Shown one piece after another: positions 1 to 6,012 of a DNA stretch of 6,215 bases (position 1 is its first letter; each line of letters begins with the position of its first letter). Source of the stretch: Candidatus Gastranaerophilales bacterium (lineage in GTDB: Bacteria > Cyanobacteriota > Vampirovibrionia > Gastranaerophilales > Gastranaerophilaceae); contig CANQZO010000119.1 in assembly GCA_947628355.1 (NCBI GenBank), forward strand, positions 1 through 6,215, written 5' to 3'. The translations under genes and the position numbers were made by a program. Below the pieces are notes generated by a model. That model was not told where the DNA came from, did no database searches, and worked only from the letters and a program-made list of their open reading frames with translations.

Positions 1-1
1 G

Positions 2-33
2 TTGATATCTCGCTCATAGTTTTATAATATAAT
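2..33 (+). promoter_or_regulatory. Candidate promoter upstream of the rsmE-cca pair
   Basis: Two overlapping perfect TATAAT hexamers occur at 23-28 and 28-33, and a TTGATA (5 of 6 to the -35 consensus) sits at 2-7. The spacers are 15 and 20 bases, neither of them the ideal 17, so the pairing is uncertain. An AT-rich region can produce -10 matches by chance. A start near 35-42 would leave a leader of about 30 bases before the rsmE ATG. The real -35 could also lie before the window. The motif position fits the head of the two-gene unit, but this is inference. Confidence 0.35.
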
Positions 34-68
34 TTTACTTTAATTATGTAAAGCATTATAATTAAGCT

Positions 69-800
69 ATGCCTCATTTTTTAATCACTTCAAAAAATAT
101 TCAAAATAATACCGTTAAGGTTGATGATATCGGCCTTTATAAACATATTATTAAGGTTTTGCGCTCTAAAATCGGCGAGGGTATTTTATTTTTGGATGAA
201 AATGAAATTCAATATGAGACGGTTTTAACCGATATAAACTCCGATAACTTTATCTGTGAAATTAAAAAGAGCTATAAATCAAACCGAAAACTTGATATAA
301 ACCTTTATATAGCGCAGTCCGTTTTGAACTCTGACGCGCAATTTAGCGCCATACAAAAGGCAGCGGAATTGGGCGTTAAAGGCATAATCCCGCTTTATAC
401 CGATAATTGTGCGGTTAAAGAAAGTATTATTAAAAATAAAATTGAAAAATGGCGCAAAATTGCGCTTGAGTCCGTTAAACAGTGCGAAAGAGCTGACATT
501 CCCGAAGTTTTTGACTGTTCAACACTTGATAAAGTTATTAAAGATTTTGAACAAATTATTGTATTTGCCGAACACTCCGCTCAATCTGATTTTATGACGT
601 ACGTAAAAAATAATAAAATAAATAAAACAAAAAAAATTCTTGTTATAATAGGACCTGAGGGCGGATTTTCAGATAAGGAATTTGAATTTTTCAAAAAAAA
701 TCATCTTCCGCTTATAACCCTCGGAAATCTTATATACAGAGCCGACACCGCTTTAACAGCCGCTCTTACTTCCGTAATTATCGGAGTTAACCATGGATAA
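69..800 (+). CDS. rsmE: 16S rRNA (uracil(1498)-N3)-methyltransferase, RsmE
   Basis: RsmE uses S-adenosylmethionine to methylate N3 of U1498 in helix 44 of 16S rRNA, acting in the cytoplasm on the assembled 30S subunit. The 243-residue protein has the usual family length and order: an N-terminal PUA-like RNA-binding part (about 1-70) and a C-terminal SPOUT (trefoil-knot) methyltransferase domain (about 75-240). Visible family motifs are KAAELGV at 97-103, the W-R...E..KQCERADIP block at 128-145, IGPEGGF at 194-200 (SAM-binding knot) and LGNLIYRADTALTAAL at 218-233. The last corresponds to the usual LG..ILR.ETA, with Tyr for Leu and Asp for Glu, both mild changes. The start is chosen because the protein begins at the expected PHFF/PHFL-like N-terminus. 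The ribosome binding site is weak, with no clear GGAG within 12 bases of the ATG. The 3' end overlaps the next gene by 8 bases, which suggests translational coupling. Confidence 0.95.
   Translation: MPHFLITSKNIQNNTVKVDDIGLYKHIIKVLRSKIGEGILFLDENEIQYETVLTDINSDNFICEIKKSYKSNRKLDINLYIAQSVLNSDAQFSAIQKAAELGVKGIIPLYTDNCAVKESIIKNKIEKWRKIALESVKQCERADIPEVFDCSTLDKVIKDFEQIIVFAEHSAQSDFMTYVKNNKINKTKKILVIIGPEGGFSDKEFEFFKKNHLPLITLGNLIYRADTALTAALTSVIIGVNHG
783..786 (+). promoter_or_regulatory. Shine-Dalgarno site of the nucleotidyltransferase gene, inside rsmE
   Basis: GGAG lies 6 bases before the ATG at 793, within the last codons of rsmE. It fixes the start of the downstream gene at 793 and supports the 8-base overlap as genuine, so terminating ribosomes could re-initiate. 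Confidence 0.7.
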
Positions 801-2220
801 ATATATTGAAATAATTGAAAATGATGAAATTATAAAAAAAATAAAGCCTTATTTAAAAGAGGTTCAAGCCTATATTGTAGGCGGATTTGTACGTGATGTA
901 TTTCTCGGCAAATTAAGCCCCGACAGGGATTTAATTATTTGCACGGAAAATATCGAGCTTTTTGCAAAAAATTTAAGTGATGTTCTAAACGCTTATTTTA
1001 TCGAGCTTGACAGCGAAAATAAAATATACAGGCTCGTTCTTGAGGATAAAATTAATTACATAGATATAACATGCCCGATTGAAAACAGCCTTGAAAAAGA
1101 TATCAAACGCCGTGATTTAACAATTAATGCCGTTGCTTATGATATTAATAATTCCAAATTTATAGACTATACGGGCGGAATTAACGATATAAAAAATAAA
1201 ATAATAAAAGGAATTTCGGATAAAAACTTTACGGATGACCCTTTAAGACTGCTTAGGATCTTTCGTTTCCACGCTAAAACGGGGTTTGAACCGGATAAAC
1301 ACTTAATGGAAATCACAAAAAAAGAATATAAAAACATAAATTTGCCCGCAAAAGAACGCATAAATACTGAAATTATTAAATTGTTTGAGGGCGATTACTG
1401 CTCAAGCGCTTTATTAAAAATGGATGAGGCTATGTTATTAGAAGAAATTTTCCCCATATATAAAGAGGTTAAGAAAATTCCGCCAAACTCTCATCATCAC
1501 TTAGATTTGTTTCATCACTTGACAGAAACCGTTAATCAGCTTCAAATAATATACGAAAACTCTGATGAAAGAATAAAACTGCACCTTGATAAGCAGGATT
1601 TCGGCGGGGTAAAACGTATTGCATACTTAAAACTGGCGGGGTTTCTGCATGATATCGGCAAACCTTTTTGCTGGACAATAGAAGAAGATACGGGCCGCCA
1701 CAGATTTATAAAACACGATGAAATCGGCTCAAAGCTGTCTGTGCAGATTTTAAAAGACTTAAAGTTTTCTAATAAGCAAATTGATTATATAAAAACGCTC
1801 ATAAAGTATCATATATATCCGTCAATGCTTGTAAGTGCGCCTGACGCAAACGAAAAAGCGTTTATGAAATATTACAGAAAAATAAATGACTGCGTTATAG
1901 ATAATATCCTTTTGGCTATGGCAGACAGGCTCTCAGCACGCGGCGAAAAGGTCACAAAAGAAATGGTTGAAAATAACATAAATAATTTAACAAATCTGTT
2001 AAATAACTATTTTGAAGTGCGAAAAGATATTAAACCGCTTGAAAAATATCTTGACGGCACTGACGTTATGGAGATATTAAAAATAAAACAGGGGCCTCAA
2101 ATCGGTGAAATATTAAATAAATTGCAAGAGGCTCAGCTAAACGGCATGATTAGAAACAAAGATGAAGCGGTTATATTTGTAAGGCTTTTGCCAGTGCAAT
2201 CGGAACAGCCAAAGAATTAG
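793..2220 (+). CDS. cca: Class II tRNA nucleotidyltransferase / poly(A) polymerase family protein with HD domain
   Basis: The enzyme adds or repairs the 3'-terminal CCA (or part of it) of tRNAs using CTP and ATP. Residues 27-160 form the class II nucleotidyltransferase head: YIVGGFVRD at 27-35, metal-binding D44xD46 in PDRDL, RRDLTINAVAYD at 106-117, and DDPLRLLRIFRF at 148-159. The last is the base-selecting EDxxR motif, with Asp replacing the first Glu. ERI..EI at 188-194 follows. Residues about 234-400 form an HD phosphohydrolase domain: H242 in LFHHLTE, H286-D287 in FLHDIGK, H308, and D378 in MADRLSARG. The C-terminal arm has the usual helix DGTDVMEILKIKQGPQIGEI (421-440). CCA-adding, CC-adding, A-adding and poly(A) enzymes of this family cannot be told apart reliably by eye, so the gene name is provisional. 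The last 16 or so residues (about 460-475) overlap the convergent gene and look like read-through beyond the family's usual end. Confidence 0.88.
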   Translation: MDKYIEIIENDEIIKKIKPYLKEVQAYIVGGFVRDVFLGKLSPDRDLIICTENIELFAKNLSDVLNAYFIELDSENKIYRLVLEDKINYIDITCPIENSLEKDIKRRDLTINAVAYDINNSKFIDYTGGINDIKNKIIKGISDKNFTDDPLRLLRIFRFHAKTGFEPDKHLMEITKKEYKNINLPAKERINTEIIKLFEGDYCSSALLKMDEAMLLEEIFPIYKEVKKIPPNSHHHLDLFHHLTETVNQLQIIYENSDERIKLHLDKQDFGGVKRIAYLKLAGFLHDIGKPFCWTIEEDTGRHRFIKHDEIGSKLSVQILKDLKFSNKQIDYIKTLIKYHIYPSMLVSAPDANEKAFMKYYRKINDCVIDNILLAMADRLSARGEKVTKEMVENNINNLTNLLNNYFEVRKDIKPLEKYLDGTDVMEILKIKQGPQIGEILNKLQEAQLNGMIRNKDEAVIFVRLLPVQSEQPKN

Positions 2221-3268
2221 AACCTCTTTCAAGTTCGTCTGAACCGTCATAAAACATGGAATCTTCCAATCTTCTATGCCCATTTTTATCAACAGCTAAG
2301 GAATTATGGGAAACATGGCCGTCATGAATAATAGTCCCGTTATGCTCAACTCCGCCTTCAATACAAATAGCATTATCCGCTAATGCCCATAAGTTAAATG
2401 TTTCTTCGTCATTAACGGTTTTATAACTGCCTGCTATATATACCGGAATCTTAATTTGTTCAATAGCATCCAGAACATCAAGTGTCTCACTTAATTTTGT
2501 ATATACACATTTACCGGATGAATTATAATTAGAAATTTTGTAATCTTTTTTATTTCTTATAATGTCTTTAATCTGTTGTCTGTATGTAGAAATATTATCG
2601 GGTGTAATCTCAATTCCAAGTTCGTTCTTAACTAATTCATTAATAGTAGAATAAGTAATGTCAAAGCCTGCAGATAAATTAACTGCTTTATATTTCATCC
2701 CATTATCTAAATTTGCTTTAACGGTTTCACAAGATTTTTTATGTGCCAGCATTGAAAGATGTGGAATATTATTATAAATTAAATCCAATAATTTTTTTGT
2801 GATTTTATGATTGTCTAAAGTTCTTTCCATATTTGGGTGTTTGTTGAATATTTTTATCAAGCCTTTTTGAATAGGGTTAAAATACTTTGTATGACTAGTA
2901 TTAATTCTTGTTAAAGAAATATTAGGATTTATATATTTTATAACATTACTTACATTTGTTCCGTGTTGAACAGTACCGTTACCTCCCATTGTAAAATCAT
3001 CTATAACGGCAACAGGAATATATCCTTGCTCATAAAATGAATCGGGATGAGGTGTTGCAATATTGATAAATTTGTCTGTATATCCGCTTGGAGAAGTAAT
3101 TGTAAGGCTTTCGGGTGTTTTCACAATTTTGGAATAGTTAAATGAATCTGCCTCTTGTGCCTCAATTATTCCATTACCGTTTTTATCAAAATATGTGGCA
3201 GCAGTTTTTTGTTCATCCGTACCTTTTTGCGCTATTTGTTCAATTTTTGTCGAGGGCAGTATATACAT
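2171..3268 (-). CDS. Divergent subtilase-like (S8) protein with N-terminal EF-hand loop
   Basis: This 365-residue protein has no name I recognise, but two modules are visible. Residues 28-39 (DKNGNGIIEAQE) fit the canonical EF-hand calcium loop DxNxNGxIExxE. From about residue 84 a subtilisin-like pattern follows: VAVIDDF at 86-92 (Asp motif, D90), QHGTNVSNVI at 101-110 (His motif, H102), an AVNLSAGF strand at 195-202 resembling the INLSLG strand, IPVYIAGS at 274-281 where PVVVAAGN is usual, LADNAICIEGG at 296-306, and SNSLAVPIALAKAL at 350-363 resembling GTSMAAPHVAGAAAL, with S352 as nucleophile candidate. The oxyanion Asn appears replaced by Ser281, so activity is uncertain. No signal peptide, membrane segment or clear propeptide is seen. 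Relative to subtilisin there are long insertions at about 125-190 and 205-270. The start has a good AAAGGAAG site upstream. The gene converges on cca and diverges from ssb, so it is probably a single-gene unit. Family assignment rests on motif reading only. Confidence 0.75.
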   Translation of the reverse strand: MYILPSTKIEQIAQKGTDEQKTAATYFDKNGNGIIEAQEADSFNYSKIVKTPESLTITSPSGYTDKFINIATPHPDSFYEQGYIPVAVIDDFTMGGNGTVQHGTNVSNVIKYINPNISLTRINTSHTKYFNPIQKGLIKIFNKHPNMERTLDNHKITKKLLDLIYNNIPHLSMLAHKKSCETVKANLDNGMKYKAVNLSAGFDITYSTINELVKNELGIEITPDNISTYRQQIKDIIRNKKDYKISNYNSSGKCVYTKLSETLDVLDAIEQIKIPVYIAGSYKTVNDEETFNLWALADNAICIEGGVEHNGTIIHDGHVSHNSLAVDKNGHRRLEDSMFYDGSDELERGSNSLAVPIALAKALQI

Positions 3269-3278
3269 CTTTATATTA

Positions 3279-3286
3279 CTTCCTTT
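3279..3286 (-). promoter_or_regulatory. Shine-Dalgarno site of the subtilase-like gene
   Basis: On the minus strand the sequence reads AAAGGAAG, ending 10 bases before the ATG at 3268-3266. This purine-rich site matches the anti-SD core well. It supports both the reality of the minus-strand gene and its start, which leaves no room for an N-terminal signal peptide. Confidence 0.65.
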
Positions 3287-3371
3287 ACTATATATAAAAA
3301 ATTTTTTTTTGCCGTAATTGCTATATTTACAAATATAAAGTATAAAATCTTAACAGATTATTTCGGATTTT

Positions 3372-3400
3372 TTGCCAAAAAGATAATTTTTTTTTATAAT
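3372..3400 (+). promoter_or_regulatory. Near-consensus sigma70-type promoter for the ssb operon
   Basis: TTGCCA at 3372-3377 (5 of 6 to TTGACA) and a perfect TATAAT at 3395-3400 are separated by exactly 17 bases. The spacer is unusual in ending with nine T residues directly against the -10 box. Initiation near 3406-3408 would give a leader of about 22 bases that contains the AAAGG ribosome site at 3416-3420. This is the best promoter in the window and it sits directly before the four-gene run. Confidence 0.75.
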
Positions 3401-3428
3401 TCACATGTAGAGAAAAAAGGTTAATATT

Positions 3429-3755
3429 ATGAATTCAGTTGTAATAGTCGGAAGAGCCGGGCAAGATCCGGAGGTTAAATATTTTGAATCGGGAAAAGTT
3501 AAAACAACATTCTCAACCGCAGTATCAAGGTGGGATTACAAGAGCAAAGCGGAAACAACCGACTGGTTTAATATAGAGTTGTGGGATAAATCTGCAGAAA
3601 TAGCAGGCGAATATGTTAAAAAAGGACGTCAAGTCTGCATTGAGGGCAGGCTCGTTTCCAACAAATGGACCGGTGCTGACGGTGAACAAAAAGAACGCTT
3701 TGTTATCCGCGCTAATACAATAAGACTTTTAGGCAGTAAAAACGATAATAATTAG
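3429..3755 (+). CDS. ssb: Single-stranded DNA-binding protein, short cyanobacterial-like type without acidic tail
   Basis: This is an OB-fold protein that coats single-stranded DNA during replication and repair. The 108 residues comprise essentially one OB domain. MNSVVIVGRAGQDPEV at 1-16 is the typical first strand, followed by FSTAVSRWD (28-36), TDWFNIELWDKSAEIAGEYV (44-63), KGRQVCIEGRLVSNKW (65-80) and FVIRANTIRLLGS (91-103). Ordinary bacterial SSBs are about 150-180 residues and end in a disordered linker and an acidic DDIPF-like tip that recruits partner proteins. Here the protein stops at KNDNN, so that tip is absent. The sequence style resembles the short SSB-like proteins of cyanobacteria (recalled, not searched). 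It could therefore be a second, accessory SSB rather than the main one. An AAAGG site 8 bases before the ATG supports the start. The kinase gene follows after 8 bases, so it heads an operon. Confidence 0.9.
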   Translation: MNSVVIVGRAGQDPEVKYFESGKVKTTFSTAVSRWDYKSKAETTDWFNIELWDKSAEIAGEYVKKGRQVCIEGRLVSNKWTGADGEQKERFVIRANTIRLLGSKNDNN

Positions 3756-3763
3756 GTTTAATT

Positions 3764-5071
3764 ATGAATTCATCTAATTATATAGGGATAATAGCTGACG
3801 ATTTAACGGGTGCAAATGATACCGCTTTGCAGTTTTTCTTAAGAGGCTGTAAAACGCAGGTTTCTTTCGGAGAAGATATAAGTATTGATGAAAATCTTAA
3901 TACCGAGGTTTTTGCACTGTCGACGGAAACAAGAAATGCAAATGAATTAGACGCTGTTGAACGTGTTAAAACCGCGTCTGAAAGTATTTTTAAAAAGTAC
4001 GGATTTGAATATGTTTATAAAAAAATAGATTCTGTATTGAGAGGTAATATTACAGCAGAAATAATAACTTTAATTGATACCTTAGAGTACGACGCAGCTG
4101 TTATTTTTCCTGCATTCCCCAATGAGGGCAGAACTACAATAGGCGGATATCAGCTTGTAAAAGGTATTCCTCTGCAAAGGACGGAAGTTTCACGCGACCC
4201 GCTTTGTCCTATTTTAGAATCAAATATTGTTACTTTAATTAAAAATAAATTGCCCGATGATAAAAAACAAATTGTTGACCTGCTTAGTCTTGATACAGTA
4301 ATGAAAGGCGCAGGTCCTATTTTAACGAAGTTAAATGAATTAATATCAAAAGGTAAAAAATTAATTGTAGCCGACGCTGTTTCCACTACTGATTTAGAGC
4401 AAATTGCGCTTGCTGTTTCAAAAAGCGGATATAAAATATTACCCTGCGGTTCGGCAGGAGCTGCTCAGGCATTAAGTCAAATATGGCAGCCCTCAGACTC
4501 ACAGGAAAGTAATATTCAAGAGCTTCCCGATTTGCCTAAACTTATGGTATCCGGCAGTGCAACTGATTTAACGGCTTCACAGATTAAAAAACTACAAGAT
4601 AGTGATGATATTGAAAATGCTTATTTTATAGCAATTAAACCCGAAAATATTTTCTCCGATGATTATGAAGAAATAGCTCAAAGAATTATTAATAATCTGG
4701 TAAAAAACTATATTGTAGTGGTTCATTCCGCTTCGCTCACTGAAAACAGCCAAGAATTTGCTTCGCTTTTGATTGACCATGAAATTACAAGGGAAGCATT
4801 TATATCTAAAATTTGTAATTATCTTGCGGCTGTTACAAGAACCGTATTGGCGCAAAAACAAGCTATATTAATTACCGTGGGCGGAGAAACTTCTTATAAA
4901 TGCTGCAGAGCCATCGGCAGTAAGAATTTACAAATAATAGATACCGTTGCGCCTGCCATTCCGCTTGGTATTGATCATAAAGGGCAGTATATTGTAACAA
5001 AATCGGGAAACTTCGGAACACAAAATACACTTATTGATATAGTTAAATACTTTGAACAGGACAATAAATGA
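3764..5071 (+). CDS. Four-carbon acid sugar kinase family protein (DUF1537; OtnK/DtnK type)
   Basis: Members of this family phosphorylate C4 acid sugars such as D-threonate, D-erythronate or 3-oxo-tetronate at the 4-hydroxyl with ATP in the cytoplasm. The 435-residue length is normal. The N-terminal substrate-binding domain shows IADDLTGANDTA at 10-21, YKKIDSVLRGNITAEI at 85-100, FPAFPNEGRTT at 115-125 and DPLCPI at 145-150. A middle CGSAGAAQAL at 228-237 and VSGSATDLTASQI at 262-274 lead into the C-terminal nucleotide-binding domain, with ITVGGETS at 370-377 and VTKSGNFG at 411-418. The gene starts 8 bases after ssb, with a weak AGG overlapping the ssb stop. It ends in an ATGA overlap with the PdxA-type dehydrogenase, the usual partner of these kinases in threonate and erythronate catabolism. 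The exact substrate cannot be read from the sequence, so no gene symbol is given. Confidence 0.9.
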   Translation: MNSSNYIGIIADDLTGANDTALQFFLRGCKTQVSFGEDISIDENLNTEVFALSTETRNANELDAVERVKTASESIFKKYGFEYVYKKIDSVLRGNITAEIITLIDTLEYDAAVIFPAFPNEGRTTIGGYQLVKGIPLQRTEVSRDPLCPILESNIVTLIKNKLPDDKKQIVDLLSLDTVMKGAGPILTKLNELISKGKKLIVADAVSTTDLEQIALAVSKSGYKILPCGSAGAAQALSQIWQPSDSQESNIQELPDLPKLMVSGSATDLTASQIKKLQDSDDIENAYFIAIKPENIFSDDYEEIAQRIINNLVKNYIVVVHSASLTENSQEFASLLIDHEITREAFISKICNYLAAVTRTVLAQKQAILITVGGETSYKCCRAIGSKNLQIIDTVAPAIPLGIDHKGQYIVTKSGNFGTQNTLIDIVKYFEQDNK

Positions 5072-6003
5072 AAAAAATTGCAATAACATTGGGAGATCCT
5101 AACGGAATTTCTCCCGAAATCGTAATAAAATCACTAAATTTTCTTGATTTACCTAAAGAAAAGGTCGTTATTATAGGAAATAAAGTTATTTTTGATTACT
5201 ACAGAGAAAAATATTCACTCTTTTTAGAAAAAGATTATGAAATTGAAGAAATACCCTTTAAAAAGGAGGATATTAAAATCGGGGAAGAAACCGTTGAGGC
5301 GGGAGAATTCGCATTTCGCGCAATAAGAAAAGCCTGTGATTTGGCATTTAATAAAAAAATTGAAGCAATAGTAACAGCTCCCGTTTCAAAAAATGCAATG
5401 AATATGGCAGGTCATAAATATAACGGACAAACGGAAGTATTGGAGCAATACTTGGGTAATTCAACAAATAACGCTCAAATGTTATTTATCGGTGAAAATC
5501 TTTCGGTATTACTGCTTACAAGGCATATTGCGCTTAAGGATGTTCCGTTTATTCTTACAAAAGAAATGATTATTGAAAAAGTAAAAGCACTAAAAATCGC
5601 TTATGATACGCAGCTTGGAATACAAAACCCCAAGTTCGCCGTTTGTGCTTTAAACCCTCACTGCGGAGAAAACGGGCTGTTCGGCGATGAAGAAATATAT
5701 CAAATAACACCTGCCGTTAAAGAATTACAACAGGCAGGAATAAATATATCGGGTCCGTATAGTGCGGATACGTTGTTTTTAACGGCAGAAAGAGAAGAAC
5801 ATCCTTATGACTGTTATATTGCAATGTATCACGACCAAGGATTAATCCCGATAAAATTATTAGAACATGATTGCGTTAATACAACCATAGGTTTAAGTGT
5901 ACTTAGGACGTCGCCTGCTCATGGCACTGCGTTTGATATTGCGGGCAAAATCAGTGCAGACTCCGACAGTATGATTAATGCAATAAAACTCGCTATAAAG
6001 TAG
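5068..6003 (+). CDS. PdxA/PdxA2-family 4-phosphate dehydrogenase (4-hydroxythreonine-4-P or 4-phospho-D-threonate/erythronate)
   Basis: PdxA-fold enzymes oxidise the 3-hydroxyl of a 4-phosphorylated C4 acid with NAD+ and a divalent metal, and the product decarboxylates. Family landmarks are ITLGDPNGISPEI at 6-18, IVTAPVSK at 101-108, metal ligands H153 (TRHIALKDVP), H198 (ALNPHCGE) and H255 (MYHDQGLIPIK), GPYSADTLF at 229-237, and LRTSPAHGTAFDIAGK at 279-294. The 311 residues are slightly shorter than the usual 325-335. The substrate-site GHTE motif reads GQTE (Q121), a His-to-Gln change. Because the gene overlaps a C4 acid sugar kinase by four bases, a PdxA2-type catabolic role is favoured: kinase product to a 3-keto acid, then dihydroxyacetone phosphate plus CO2. 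True PdxA in vitamin B6 synthesis remains possible, as no other B6 gene is visible. AGGA 6 bases before the ATG supports the start. Confidence 0.88.
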   Translation: MKKIAITLGDPNGISPEIVIKSLNFLDLPKEKVVIIGNKVIFDYYREKYSLFLEKDYEIEEIPFKKEDIKIGEETVEAGEFAFRAIRKACDLAFNKKIEAIVTAPVSKNAMNMAGHKYNGQTEVLEQYLGNSTNNAQMLFIGENLSVLLLTRHIALKDVPFILTKEMIIEKVKALKIAYDTQLGIQNPKFAVCALNPHCGENGLFGDEEIYQITPAVKELQQAGINISGPYSADTLFLTAEREEHPYDCYIAMYHDQGLIPIKLLEHDCVNTTIGLSVLRTSPAHGTAFDIAGKISADSDSMINAIKLAIK

Positions 6004-6005
6004 GA
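6002..6005 (+). promoter_or_regulatory. Shine-Dalgarno site overlapping the dehydrogenase stop codon
   Basis: AGGA starts inside the TAG stop of the PdxA-type gene and lies 7 bases before the ATG at 6013. It decides the start of the partial last gene and indicates that this gene is translated from the same message. Confidence 0.65.
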
Positions 6006-6012
6006 TAATTAA

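Larger units (their letters stand above)
3269..3428. other. Divergent intergenic region between the subtilase-like gene and ssb
   Basis: This 160-base spacer is very AT-rich and contains an A6T9 tract (3296-3310) and a T9 tract (3387-3395). The ssb promoter lies in its right end. For the minus-strand gene only weak signals are seen: a TATACT at 3344-3339 with no convincing -35 box at the expected spacing, and TATATA-rich sequence at 3296-3289 close to the ribosome site. No hairpin-plus-T-run terminator, tRNA or riboswitch-like fold is apparent. A plus-strand open frame crosses this region but overlaps the minus gene and shows no protein-like features, so I do not call it. Confidence 0.6.

Noticed and set aside
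1..17. Possible divergent minus-strand gene starting at the CAT at 15-17 (MSEIS...)
   Set aside because: Only five complete codons lie in the window and no Shine-Dalgarno site precedes the ATG, so nothing supports it.
409..597. Short open frame inside rsmE in another frame, and similar minus-strand frames at 1167-1361, 4150-4386 and 4592-4861
   Set aside because: All lie wholly within strongly conserved genes, have no ribosome sites and show no recognisable motifs, so they are shadows.
2079..2132. Possible terminator for the minus-strand gene: GCCTC/GAGGC arms (2094-2098 and 2128-2132) followed on the minus strand by a T-rich stretch
   Set aside because: The stem is only five base pairs with a loop of about 29 bases. 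The T run is interrupted and begins several bases after the stem. It lies inside conserved cca coding sequence.
3155..3424. Plus-strand open frame of 89 codons across the divergent intergenic region
   Set aside because: It overlaps the start of the well-supported minus-strand gene, runs through the ssb promoter, has no ribosome site, and its Phe/Ile/Lys-rich translation is what AT-rich non-coding DNA produces.
3428..3774. Shared TATGAATTCA sequence at the starts of ssb and the kinase gene
   Set aside because: The match is about ten bases and comes mostly from both proteins starting Met-Asn-Ser. There is no longer repeat around it and no reason to infer duplication.
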